A DNA stretch of 64,000 bases from Anisakis pegreffii (taxonomy: Eukaryota > Nematoda > Chromadorea > Rhabditida > Anisakidae): positions 1-64,000 of the forward strand of contig JAPYMA010000672.1 of the NCBI GenBank assembly GCA_035041965.1. The letters are read 5' to 3'. Each line of letters starts with the position of its first letter. Position 1 is the first letter of the stretch. Of this stretch, positions 25,244 through 39,000 are shown piece by piece. Both the position numbers and the translations under genes were made by a program. The notes beneath the pieces were generated by a model that did not search any database, was not told the origin of the DNA, and saw only the letters and a list, made by a program, of their open reading frames with translations.

Positions 25244-27098
25244 ACTGATAACTTGCACTACTACTGTTATACCACTACATAAAGTTATCAATGCTTCATT
25301 CTTCACTTCTTATCAGTTCGTTTTATTTATTTATGAGCCATTCGCATTCAGTCTATTGACAGTGATATTTTAATTCACACTGAAAACATTTTTGTATGAG
25401 CGTTTTTCACAGTGCAAAAGAAACTGCGGAAGTCGGTTCATGTTAATGATGGCAACATTCCATTGGTTATGGAATCATTGTGTTGTATTATGGGATCCTT
25501 CTTGCACTTTATAATGTGTGATAGCAGTGGTGTGTCCAGGATTTTTCGAGAGGGACGGTCGCGAAACGGTTTCGTCCGATGTCCGGAATTTGAGTCGATC
25601 TTTACAGATGTACCTTCGCACCGGTGATGAAAATAAATGAGAGCAACTATCTGACTAATATCTGGCTAACGTTGAATGACTAATACTACTGACTACTAAT
25701 ATCTGACTACTTATCATCTGACTAATATATTGTTATTGACCAGCATTGAAATTCGAAAATTGTTTGTGCCCGATGGCAATAACACTGCAAAAAAAATGCT
25801 GCAACAATAACAATATCACACTTTCTGGAGGGTTTTATACGCGGAATCTGGACTGGAACCTATTTGTTGATCTGCTTTGCACAGCTTTTGTTTGCAAACA
25901 GTCAGTGAAGTCCGGAAAATCTTCGGTACATTAAATTTACCCGTTCTGGTCATTTCCTGACTTTGTGGGTCACTTACAAAAAAACTACATGTAAAAATCA
26001 AAAAGTACGGGAGTGCGCAACTAATATGTCGCTTCTCGCTCAATTCTTCACTATGAATGCCTTCGATCAGAGTGCTATGATAACTGATCGTTGAAATCGA
26101 AGATGCTTATTATCTGAATTTTTACTTCAAGTACAGCCTCCCTGAAAAACCATTGAAGTGTTGGTGATAAACTCCAACAAGGGTGTGGCGTAAACAGAAT
26201 ATTTTATTATAAGAGGACAAAAAACGAATAATTTACACTATCATGAATGGATGAATGAATCAGGAAAAGAATGAGCACAATTAATGTAGCGTTATTGACC
26301 AGCATTAAAATTCGAAACTTCTTCGTGCTCCAGCTTCTTCTTCAAAAAAGCATCAAAATGTTTCGTTTTTCGTGATTGAAGAGAAAGAGAATTTGAACGA
26401 AACATTTCTTTTATATACATAAAACGATCAAATGAGATTACAAAAGACACAAAAAGAATACGATCATTTTTTTGAATTGAACTTAAAAACCCAACAAAAC
26501 AATCGAACGGAACAACCTATTATCAGCATGCGTTATCGTTCACAGATTGTATCAAATGCACAATGTTAACAAAATCATTTGTTCGCTATGAAGATATGAT
26601 AACAAAAAGGTGAAATTAACAGAAAAGTATACAAGCATGCAAATAACTGTAACCCTCTGTAACCATGGGCAACCCCCTCTGCACCGTACCACATCAGAGG
26701 TCATCAACCGTAGATTTTTCGAAAAGATGTAGATTTCAAGGTCAACCTTCAAAAACAAACGACTATGAAAGGCCATGCTCAGCAAAAAAAATGTATGTTC
26801 AATTTTTTGAATTCTTATTTTCCTATTTGTAGTAACGTTATACTGATTTTTTTGGAATGAAAATTGTCATGAAATGTGGAAAGAGGACGGAATCGTTGCG
26901 TCGCAAATCATCAACGAATCCCGAACGTGCTGGTTTCGATCAAACAGCAATGGTTGATCATGATCAAATCCAGCTGACTATGCGATTTTCCAATACACAT
27001 CCAAGGAACACAAGCAACCACCCTCAACCAAACGCACAATATTCGCTGGAAACCATTGTCATGAACACTTAGTTGAAAAGAATTCAACAACTCCAACG
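25244..27098. other. Intergenic between Ly6 and the class C receptor
   Basis: Contains CTGACTAATAT-type short repeats (about 25640-25735) and two related 37-bp direct repeats (25732 and 26291). A 71-codon plus-strand frame starts with ATG at 26857 and stops at 27072, 26 bases from the receptor stop. It is hydrophilic and could be a terminal exon of an unseen gene, but I cannot support it. Confidence 0.35.
25732..26327. repeat. Pair of 37-bp direct repeats
   Basis: GTTATTGACCAGCATT followed by AAATTCGAAA and a related tail occurs at 25732-25768 and again at 26291-26327 with about five mismatches. The first copy follows a block of CTGACTAATAT repeats. They may be ends of an old mobile element or a small dispersed repeat. 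Confidence 0.7.
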
Positions 27099-30000
27099 CT
27101 ATGAATATGACGGCACAGGAGAGCTAATCGACTTCCGATGGTTCGGGTCAGTTCGTTGTTTTTTGATGATTTTTCGGGTGATGTTCGAATCCGAACTGGA
27201 GCTGCTTGGCAATGCGGTTGAGGACGACGATGGCATGATGGCGACTGCGTTCGATGGCATCACTATTTGCGAACTCGCTACATTTCCATCTGATGCTGAA
27301 GATGTCTTCGGCTCTTTCGTATCCGATCGGACACGTCGCAGACGATTCTTTTTACGGATCACTGTATGAAATATTGGTCCCTGAAGTTTTGTTTACTCAT
27401 GTATAATTTATTCACGTCTTCGAATGCCCATCATCTCCTTTCTTACGATCAGTTATTTTGTAAAATTTAGAGGAATGTCTCTTTAAAGAAGGAATGAAAA
27501 TGAATCTTAAATAAATCATTGAATATTCTGATATTTCTTTTTGAATTATCACTTTCAATCTTTTGCATCATAAGGCTGAGGTGTTTTGCTCACCGTTGAT
27601 TTAAAAAAACAACAAGAATTCGAATTATATTCAATGACTTTCTGAATAATCATTTTCTGAACGGTATTTGTTAACGATTCGATGAGGATGATGTTCACTG
27701 ATCATAACTTGGTGTTATTAAGAACAAAAGCGGAAAATATCCGTTAAAAAGTGACAGTTTCAATCGCACTACCTGCTCATCACTACAAGCTCCGCTTGTT
27801 GAGGCTATTGAATGTGGTGTTGCAGCACTGGCCTTATGAATATTACAAAGCGATGTCTGAGTCATTGTTGCATAACTGTCTGTTGGCGATACTGATCGCT
27901 TCATCTCGTCATCTGAAAATTTTCCATCGAAAATACTGTCAGCACTTAATGCTAATTGCGCACAGTAAGTCGTCAAGAAGCAATTGTGTGACGACTTGGC
28001 CGTATCAAATCGTTTATTACCTGACCAATTACCTCACCTCAGGCACCATCTAACGACTTGGATGCGGTTCCATTCGTTCATCCGTTTGATTACCCAAGTT
28101 TGAGGGTATTCAGTGGATAAACGATTTGAAACGCATCCAAATCGTTACACAATGACTATCATTTCGTTCTTTATAAATCTACCAATATAAATTTACTCAT
28201 AAGAGTTTCCATTGATGCGCTGCACTGACCTTTCTCAAAAAGACCGTTCTCATAAACACCGTCCTTGCACTTTCCAGCCTGAGCGTTATATTCGACTATA
28301 ACTGGTTCATAGGATAGCAAAATGTAAATTTTTGGCCCAAATAAGAATATCAGTAGGACTGATGCGCATAACATCAGTTCCACAACAATCACCATATCCT
28401 GAAATGATTCTCATTTCATTTCCACTGTTTACAGTGATTTGAAACTGCTGATTGTGAGAGAATGCCATTGAATTCATTGAAATTTGACAGTTGAAAATTG
28501 AAGTTTTGAGAAAAATTATCTCTTCTCACAGAACACCTCGGAAGGTGAATAGGTTAAAAAGATAAATTGCTGAGTTGATATTGCAGAGATCAATTTTTTT
28601 TTAATCTAAGAGTTGCCATTGTAATATGCAACATTTACGTACTATATGTGATGTTATATCAAATGATTATAAAACCTTATATGGCGCTGAAACTGCAACG
28701 TAAGTAATCATCCAAGCCATCCACAAAAGTACACACGTTAACGCAGCAATGAATAACCATTTAGTTTCCTTAAACGTCAAACATTCCGATATCGAAACAA
28801 AAATCATTAGCAATACACTGAATCTATCATTGGTGGCTGCATAGCTTATTGATGTTCTGCTTATGAAATGTCTAGGAAGACAGACATCAAGGAGGAGTAG
28901 AATTTGATTATAGAACATCGTTACGATTCACTCGTACTTAAAGTTATCATGTGATTCTTTAGTGTTTATCATATTGAAGAATCACACGATGGCTTCAATA
29001 GTTTTCAGTGAATTCTGAGATGTTCGTTGAACTCCGAAATGCGGTAAATCAATCTTGATGCAAGGTTTAGAATACAATAAAGGCAAAAGTAAATACTTTA
29101 TAATTGCGTTTGATATTCCTGTTTCGACTGTTGATGAACAACGCCAATATCAACAGCAATACCACGTAGGTCTGCGATAAAAGGAATTCCTCAACTCCGA
29201 ATGTACATCTGGTATGCATCGACGTTCCGTCAAGCACAATGCTTGCTGCGAATTGTTCAGTTACCCATCTGAAAACATTCACTGAATTTCCACCTTGGTA
29301 ATAATTTATAGTTTTAAAGTATCGTCCGACTCTGGAATGAAAGTAAACCAAAGAAACGTCAGAGAACTGCTTCATTGGTAGTGAAGGTGATTTTGGTAGC
29401 GAAACGTATAATGAAAAAACTGAAGATACTCAGATTTTCGAAAGGTTGACTTTTGCTTGGATAAATTGCATAGAAAATTGATCAACTGATCAAAGTCAAG
29501 TGGCTGATAATAACTAATGAAATGTTCACCTGACAGAGAGGGCGATTTGAACACCAAGAATAAAGAATAGCAGTAACCAATAATTCCAAAAACTTATATG
29601 AATTGAATGCGAAAATCCGATCGTTTCCGCATTGCGCAGCTGTGTAGCTTTTGCGATCATTACACCGAAACACAGTGCGTATCCCATTGGATGCATTATT
29701 ATTCTGAGACGACACATCTGAATTTTCACGAAAATATTCAGTCAAATATTTCAGTCAGTTCAATGCAATCATTCGAGCCATACTGTCTCCACAGATCAAT
29801 TGAATCATTTCTTATGAGTCAGAACATTGACCTATGATATGATTCTTGCAAAGGGAAACTCTTCAATCATGTTTAAAACAGAGGTAATGTTATTCCTCAT
29901 ATAGTGATGATGAAAGCAATTTTTGGAACAGCTCTAATAGAGCATATCAGATTGTGATGGAATACAACTGAGAATATCTGAGCAAAGTAAAAATTCGGTT

Positions 30001-33000
30001 CATAAAAAACCTACGATATCGGATGGATCGAATACGAACGCGTAGCCAGTAAAATATAGAATTATGATGCCAACCAATAATGATATACCCAACGATTGGT
30101 TTCCTTTTACAACCCGCAAGTAGACCTTCACACAAATCAGAAGCAGCACCGCTAATGCAGTCAGTATGAGCAAAGTGATAATCACCAAGAACGCATAATT
30201 ACTACCATGTATATGCCACTGGCCTTCTGTGATATGTTTCAAAACCTGGAATGAGCGACAAAATTCACTTAATGACTGATCAATTCAATTGAATTAATAA
30301 ACATGAACTTGATATGAACTAGACTGATTGAATTCTTCTATCCACTCATATCGATCAAATTTCATGCTGTATCCAATAAATTATGAATTGGGAATGGTGA
30401 GATAATCAGCAGATTTGAATCGTCCATTGAGAAGTGAGTGTGAACTGAAACGCTAAACAATATGATAAGACGTACAGGTGAATCTTGCTGTCCGAGTTGA
30501 TTGTTGGACGCAGTTGGCTCACTCTGCACGTACGATCCACCTAATAGAGTGACATCCTCATTGAAGGGCATATGGAGGGGATTCTTGAAGAAGTCTTTAT
30601 CCATCCAACATTTACACAGTGGTGGTTCACATCTTGAGACTGTTCTGCAACTTATTTGAATGTCTCATCGCATTCAACGGAATGTGATTGATGTAAGTAA
30701 CTTTAAGCTATCGCTCGTAGCATCGTAGTGTGTCTCAGACCTTCCAATTTCGGAACAGATCAACTCTATAATGGATTCACCACTAAACTCGTACGATTTC
30801 ATAACGTTTTGATTATGCATCAGCTATCAGAAGCAAAATAGTGTACATGTTCACAAGAGAGCATCACTGGAGTATTTTTCAACGAAATGGCAGCGATTTC
30901 GAAAGCAAACTGGATCCCTCAGACCATCGATGGAACTAAGACAGTGGAACGCTCACTCACCTTAGAGCTGCGGCGTTTTGCGATGGAATCTGATTACCAT
31001 TAATATCGAAATTCTTGTATGCATCAGTGAAGCGGAGACCATCATCCAGTGACCAATTCCCAATGGTTCGATATGAGAATGAACCTGAAATGAGAAATTC
31101 GTTCAATCCAACACTCTTCAGTATTAATGTACTTGATCACTGTGATGAACCGTTAAGAAGCTAACAAATCTCAAGTAAGGACCTTTATTGTTCCCGTCTT
31201 GAGTTTATTTATAATATTACCGAGAACTAATGGCAATTCCAATGATTCTTAATGCAAAATTAAATCATTACTCATAACGGTAATTGTTATGTGAGAGGAG
31301 AATTACAACTTAACTTGCTTATCGGGAAGGAATTCGTACACCTCAAACTCGTCATCGGTTCGTACTTTCTTGAGTGTGTTCAGTATCTGTTTACGTCCAT
31401 TTCTATAAAAATCGCTGCAAACGCCAGTTTGTTCTGGACACAGCCGTCGATAAACGACATCCATTGCAAAGAGGAAGCGTTCCACACCTCGCGACAAATA
31501 ACCGCTTCGTGTCATACGACCTAAAATTCTGATCTCTGCTTGATGCTTTCACTCCTTCATGGAAGCATTTCTCATCGAGCATATTCAACCGAAATCACTG
31601 AAGCAAAGCAGAAAATATTCTTTAGATCACTTTCACGCATACTTCAATGGCACAATTGGAAAAGTGGACGATTTCAAAAACTGGTTCATTCAGATTCCGT
31701 AGAGATATGAGTCGATGAAGTTTCATTGAATGGAAAATAGGCAGCACTCACCTAGCATAGGTACATCAAGAAGTTCATCACCCGTGCAAAGTTTATCATT
31801 ATAAGTTTTTCGGCTCGACTGCAATAATGCACACTGCCAACGATTTTCAACAAAACGCCAATACCACTGCTCAGGTAGGGTTAAAGGTGTGGTTATTTCT
31901 AACCATTGCCGGAAATCGTCATATGAGACATCCTGAAATAGCACTCATAGGCAATCTTTTCGAAGAGCATAACGACACCTGATGAAGTAGTCGAATTGTT
32001 TAGATCGACATTCTTTAGATCTTTAGATCGATATGTACGTTGAAAATGCTCGAATTGAGCGAAAAGGAAAGAGAAACTGCGTGCTGATTTGAAGTTTATT
32101 AAGATGAAGTGAAACCTTCGGTTGCAATGAAACCGTTCCCACAAGTTTAGCAACATTCGATGGATCATGAAGATAGAAGTCATGTGCATCACCAATTACG
32201 ACGTAGACATGAGCTGATGAACTTTCTGAAATTTCTCACTCATTAATTCAGCTTTACTAGTTACCAAGCGAGTTTAATTAAGCATTTCACCGCTGTGTCT
32301 CTTACAACCTACAATCTGCATTGCATTTGATCCTCGACTGTACCATATGAAACAGTTTAATTGATCAGTAAGATTGCAGACGTGATCGGCGATGAATTTA
32401 TCGGATCAACCGACTAACCTCTACGGAGTTTAGCCGCGAAAAAGTTGGCTGCATCAGCGGCAGTGGTGAAAAGCAGCGTCACATTTGTGGTCGATGAGGT
32501 GATTGCTTCAGGCGAGTGCTCACCGTCAACGTGTATTTCATCCGATATGCAAATGCCACGTTCTGAAGCCAATCGCTCGAACTGACCGTACACGGCCAAC
32601 GATGCGCTGTCCTGTAAACAGATGCAACATCGAATGGAATCAATGAAACGACGTTTGTTCGCACTGATCTGTACATTGGACTAGTCTGTGCAGATAATAA
32701 CTTACTTCAAAACATTACTTTATAAATTCACATTCTTTAAATACTATGCGGATAGTGTGAAATCAGTAAAACTTACAATGAAGTAAGTGATAGTGTTCAT
32801 TCATGACAACTTTAGTGATGAAATTGATCAGAAATCAAAATTGCTGATCGTGAGGAAACAAAGCAATTAATTAGATGGATAAATGCATATAAATACCTGC
32901 TGAGAGAGTATAGCTGTTACGTAGTCCCAATTGAATTTTTTCAAGAGCTTAATAAGCGCAAGTGCATAGAATTTGCTGGATGGCATTGTGGAGTACTCGT

Positions 33001-36000
33001 CGAGGTTAGCGCTATGTTCACTGCTTAGTGCAATCAACGGTATTTCGCCTGTAGCGAATATACCTCGTAGCGCTTGATGTGCCGCATCACTTACGCCTGA
33101 GACGTAGCCTGAAATTGCAGCTATTCATCAGGTGCCCGAATGAGCAAATGCTTTGATGAGATCAAACAATCGCGCAATAATGATCGCTTTGTTCCTCATT
33201 TACTAGCCAGCTACCGTTTCATTTGGGTAGTTTCTTTCCTTAACAAAGCTGAATGAACCCGCGAACTGGAATTATAAGGAATAGAATTATTTTTTGACGT
33301 GATAGCATTTGGAATGATAAAGAGAAAATGACAATAAGAAGTTGTGAGCACGACTGGAAGTATATGAAGAGTATAACTGACCAAAAACAGAGCCGGGTAC
33401 AATCGTGATATTACGATCGGCTTGTTGGAAAGTGAAACACTGCGTTTCACCGATAATAATCACCTCAGCTGCAGTCTTACCAATTGAACAAGAATCTACG
33501 AGAAGTGCGCCAAAGTCGAGATTTTGAAGCAATTTCAATTGAGGATATCGTTTACGGAATGTCCATATCTGGAGTTTTTTTAATGATAACATTGTAAATT
33601 AGCTACCGTAGTAGTAATGTATCGAAGAAAAGTTTGAAAAAATAAAATGAGACACATTGATCACCCGTTGATCACACCTACCGTATGAATGAACGACATC
33701 GGCAATGAGATATCGGAATTTTTGAATGACTGACAGTTGCGTCCATCGTGAAAATCGAATAGTGCCATTATGTAGAGCGGATATTCTTTAGGAATTGAGA
33801 GGAAATATTTCTGAAAATTTCAGTGGTACATCGACATTTGAAGGTGTTTTTTCAGTGAAGATCATATCAAACAATGACGAGAATGACAAATGATCCAATT
33901 CAACGGTGCCTTTTGTATGAGTTGAACTAATTAATAAGGTGAGATAGAATGACTGTACATGACAGAATTAACAAGATTTAATTGCCCTCGTCGTTTCACT
34001 CATCACGGACTTGGAACTTGGTTCGATGTGTAAATTTTAGAGTATTTTCGAGCTGAAAATTTCACTGGAACGAATAAATTAATTGAATTCACTGATTTAC
34101 ATTCGAATCGACTTCAGTGACTTGTTTACAAGTGCCGCAAAACGGTCGATAGGGCGCACACTGCGAACGGATTTTTAGATATTTCAAATTGTTGTTGACA
34201 ACACGCGGTTTACTGCCAGTCTCGTATTCGATCACCTGGAAAGGTTTTGATATTCGGTGAGGTTGTAAGGTTTGCTGAGAGCAATGCATGCGCTTTGATG
34301 AATATATTCAAGCGTTGAGCTTGTTTGTTATGAATGAATGATAAGTGAGAATTTAGTTCATCCAAATGACACTTAAACTCCATATCAATATTAAACGGTC
34401 TTCACCATGTGCACCATAGGAACCATATGATCGTCGTTAAATAAGAGTATGCCCTCAATGATAATACCACTAGAAATGAGCACAGAATCATCTTTGTTCC
34501 TGTAAAACTGCAATCGTTGTGAGTTCAGTTCGGCTGGATCGCTAGCACCGAACACATAGTCGAGAGATTCCAATTCATCCATTATCAGTTGATTGCATTC
34601 TGCGGTTGGGCGATCACTGAAATTCAAATAAAATTACGACTGACGGTTGATTCATCGCTCACTTAGCCACTGAAACAAACCAAATCTCTAAAAACGATAT
34701 TGGAACATCAATTGATCTGCAGCTATAATGGATATACTCCACAAATTTGGCCAATCGTTTAAGGTTAAAAGTCGAGTAAAAGTAACTCGTGACGGGATCG
34801 TCTGTGAGACCGTCATTCAGATTCACAACAGTTGATGAACTGATGCGAGTTTTGAGGTGGCTACATCCCCCCACCCCCTCCCCCACTCTTCCGCCACGAT
34901 CTATGGGTACCTGTGCTAGTCATCGATTTAAAAAATATAAGCTACCAACCAGATCGGATCTGAAAACGTAGTGGTGATATTTTCAACGCGTGCACCAACC
35001 ACGGCCAGCACATACGTTAATTTGACAGCATATTCTACTGTAGAGGCTTGTTTGTAAATCTGCGACATTTCATTCCGTTCGATATCTGCGCAGTTCATCA
35101 GTCCATTATCACCTTTCATTGAACAGTTGAAAACCTGAGACATTGATTAGAGCATTCAGCTGATTACCTCGTATGATTACTAATACATCATTCGATTCGG
35201 TTATTCGCTCATAATATGTTTTGTTGAGACTTCAACGGATTTATTTTAGCAAGCTTCAAAGCGATATATGACTGGAAAATTCGCTATGGATTGATTTTGT
35301 CGTTCCAGAGAGCGCATCTCAGGAAATATTTATTTTAAGGAAATATTCGCTGATCGATTCTATAGATATGACCATGTTAATTCAGTTAAATGAATAGTAA
35401 CCTGTTCAACATAAGCGGTTAGCAAAGAATACGATTGATAGTTGTTTTTGAGAACACGAAGGAAATATTCTTTGAACTGAGCGAGATTTTTTGATCTCGG
35501 TTGAAGGCTGACGATCTGAAATGTGATATGAGTTCGGAGATGATAGAAATTACTTTGGACTGTGAGAAGTTGCTTTGAAATCCTCTCTTTTCAAACAATC
35601 CTCTTTGTTTATTTGGTTACTGATGGATGCACTTCTACAAGCACAGTTGGACATCTTAACGTGAGCAGCAGCCCATAATGGAATTTTAAGTTGATACCTT
35701 GGCTTTGGAACCTCGTCGAAGAATTTCGAGCTGCTCTTGTGCGTTGAGACCGTCACCGTTGACAGATATGGTGACCCACATTTTGTTTGACGCTAACAAC
35801 TTTTCATCAGTGAAAACCTCGAAGAACTGAAATATTCAAAGTTGATTTTCTTACTTACAATTAGGAAAGACCATACTTAGGAAATGTTTCTCAAATAACA
35901 TTTTTAGCTAATTAAAAATTGCTTTAATATGCCCATTCTATTAGACAATATGCTTAACCTGTTCTTTCTCGATGTATGACAAAATGATTTGACTATCACT

Positions 36001-39000
36001 GTCTGCGATCACTTCAGCCAATACTGGATGATCGTATGGGATCACTTCGGCCACATGAATTCCAGCACGCTCCAACTGCTTCACTATTCTCGCGACTGAC
36101 TTCGGATGTTCACTGTTCTCAACAATCGTCACCAAATTACTGCGCAGATTCGTCATTAACTTGATGAAAACCTTAAAGAGCATTATTCAAGTCAATGCAG
36201 CATTTTGCAGTCGCAATGCGTGCGAGTCACCCCGCAAAAACGGTCACACGATGATTTTCGAAGTCGAAAAGTCAGTTGATCAACGATAATGAAGAGTAAA
36301 ATCAATTGCTATTGGAATTTAACTAACATCTACATAAACCGATAGAGTTGGCGCAGTAGTGAACATGTTCTCAACGTCAACCTCGACAAGCCCATCTGCT
36401 GATGGAGTACTATAAGCAGCAACTGGCAACAAGTTTGTCCTTACGAAGATGCCCAATGCTTCAGCCGATTCACGATCTTTTGGTGAGATAAGACCTGAAG
36501 TAATTTGTGCTTGCATTTATTAAACGTGTTCCCGATCCCTGAATTATTGAGGGTTTGCTGGTCAATCCATATTGTTCAAATTTCAATTGAAATTTTAACA
36601 AATGAATCAAATTCAAGAGATGTGGCGGCTATTGATTTCATTGGTAGATCATATTGACAGAAGAAATTTTGATAGATACAGTAATTTTGATGATAGAACT
36701 AACTGAGTAATCGAGGTTTATCTGGTTTCCGTTGTGGTTTGATGCATTCATCGGGTTCATGATAGCCGACTGAATCCAAAAACCGTAACGTCTGTGAGAT
36801 GGCCTCTTTCGGTCGTGAGCATGTATCACCGGCATAGAGACCTTAAACAAATCAGCAAACTGAGTATGCTGAATGCGAACTGTTTCAGATTGTTTCGAAG
36901 CTTACGCTTGGCACAATTTGTTGATAATTTATTGAGAATTTAGTGACTGTCAATGGTTTGAGTATAATCGTTCAAAGAAAAATCATTCATAGCGTTTCAG
37001 TGCATTCATAATTGCTGTAGTGATTGGCTAATTAATCGAATGTGTGCCGTTCGATTGGATTGACCCACTGATTTATATGGTTATTATCAAAAACGTCACA
37101 CAATGTCAAGGGTGATGAACACATGCGACTATGCATGCGAATTTCGTCATAAAATTCCCTTAATGAACACGATCATGATGAATTCTCGTTGTGATTTCCT
37201 TTGTAAACAAACATGCGATTACATGATATTCATTCAATCACTTACAGATGTCCACTGATAAACATCTTATCAATTACACATATTCCTGTCGTTTTACGCC
37301 GAATAAACGAATAGAGCCATCATACATTACGACTTGCTGAGACCTCCTTATCAAATACATGCCCGCAAGCAAATTTTGTGCCGTCTACCGTAATCACTCG
37401 TCTCTGCATAATTGTTCTCTTTAACTAACCATCACCTAGTGATAAGTCTCTCTTCTTACCTCCTTCTTCGTCCAAATTCTCATCTCAATACGTTGATCTT
37501 CTAGACGATACATAGTTTAAATATCCTTGTCAAAAGCACTAGATCAGTTCAATAAAGCTCAAACATTAGTCGTCATTCTCTATCAACAAAGAGAAATTAA
37601 CATGCACTGAGAAAGTACCTAATGAATTAGATATACCAAGAACAGACGAGGATCATTGCTAACTTTCTTTCTGGACAGAAAAATGTTACAATTAAGGTTT
37701 CATTTGATAAAGGAAAAGAATATTTACCAAAGCAACGCAACTGGTTCAGAACAATTAATAAGAAATTAATGATAATTGATGACTGAAAGTAATCTATTTG
37801 ATACGGCAAAATTCGATACAAAATCACTTCTCTGTGTAGTTTCAAACCGATGGATACAATAAACATTCAAACTATCCATCTTATAGCAGATCAGCATGAG
37901 CCATATTTCAGTTCACTCACGAATTTTGCTTACTGAATGAACTTCGCGCTTTTTGTTTTCGTTTTTTGTTCAAGTCAAAATACTTCAAGACATTTTTCAA
38001 TCAATAATACTTAGAAAATAATGCGAGATGAGAAGACAAATTTGCGTTTTTTCGGCCGATTTTGTATACTACGCAAAAAAACGTATTTGATTGAATCATA
38101 AAAACGAGTTATTAAGCACACAAACACTGATGAAAGAATAACAAATGTTTTCGAAAAATTCGTTTGGTTTGGAAATATAATATGAGATGATATGTCTGAC
38201 GATGTTTCAGTGTGATCGAGTCGAATAATGCGTGTGGCACATTCAAACGGTGGTCAATCATAATCAAACAATTCCTCTGATATCGAATCGTTGAAACTAG
38301 TTATTAGAGAGTTTTTTTCTGCTTTCGAATGGTGAAGAACGATACGGAATGTGTCGTATTTATTTAGTGGGGAATTATGATTTATTACCTTCAAAAACGA
38401 AACGATGGCTCTTCATTAAAATTTTGCAAAAACCGTTTCTCTTTTTTCATTGTTTCCTTCTTTTATTTTCTCAAGTAAATGAACCCTTCTGTCATTGTTC
38501 TCATCATCATGAAACTGAATCAGTTGCCATCTCAACTAGTTCAAGTCAAACGGACAGATCCGATGTAAAACCAGAGTCAATAATACATTGGATGAGCACC
38601 ACCAATTTCGATCGCACTGCATAGTCTCTCGTCAAGACTCTGTCGAAATTTTGAATCAGTGGTACGGTGCAAAGGTTTTCATTTGGCCCTACCTGTTTGG
38701 AATATGAATGGTGCGGAAGATGTTGCTTTAAATGCTTTTTCATTAGGCAATAACAACATTTGAGCACTTTCACCACTACGAAAAAAACTTGTTATGTGGT
38801 GGAAACAAAAAATTCCACATTAAGTTCTGTTTCCTGATAACTTCTACGCAGAAGTATCAGCATCAAGTGTTATTGCTCGAATTGATCAACAACCACATGT
38901 AGTGCATTGATTTTTGACCAACTTCAACGGTATATGGTATTTGACCGCTGCATGCGAAGATAAGTGGAGTGATGTGTTCAACATTGAAATAAACAAACCG

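Noticed and set aside
26857..27072. ATG-started hydrophilic 71-codon plus-strand frame
   Set aside because: No homology, no clear upstream exon and the opposite strand is also open. Mentioned only as a possibility.
27073..27369. Plus-strand 98-codon frame overlapping the receptor tail exon
   Set aside because: Antisense shadow of the Ser-rich receptor C-terminus.
34659..34886. Minus-strand 75-codon frame inside the receptor locus
   Set aside because: It begins with the poly-G tract and lies between two receptor exons that join in phase, so it is intronic.
38349..38624. 91-codon plus-strand frame in a receptor intron
   Set aside because: Starts in T-rich sequence with no recognised domain. 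The receptor exons on either side splice in phase across it.
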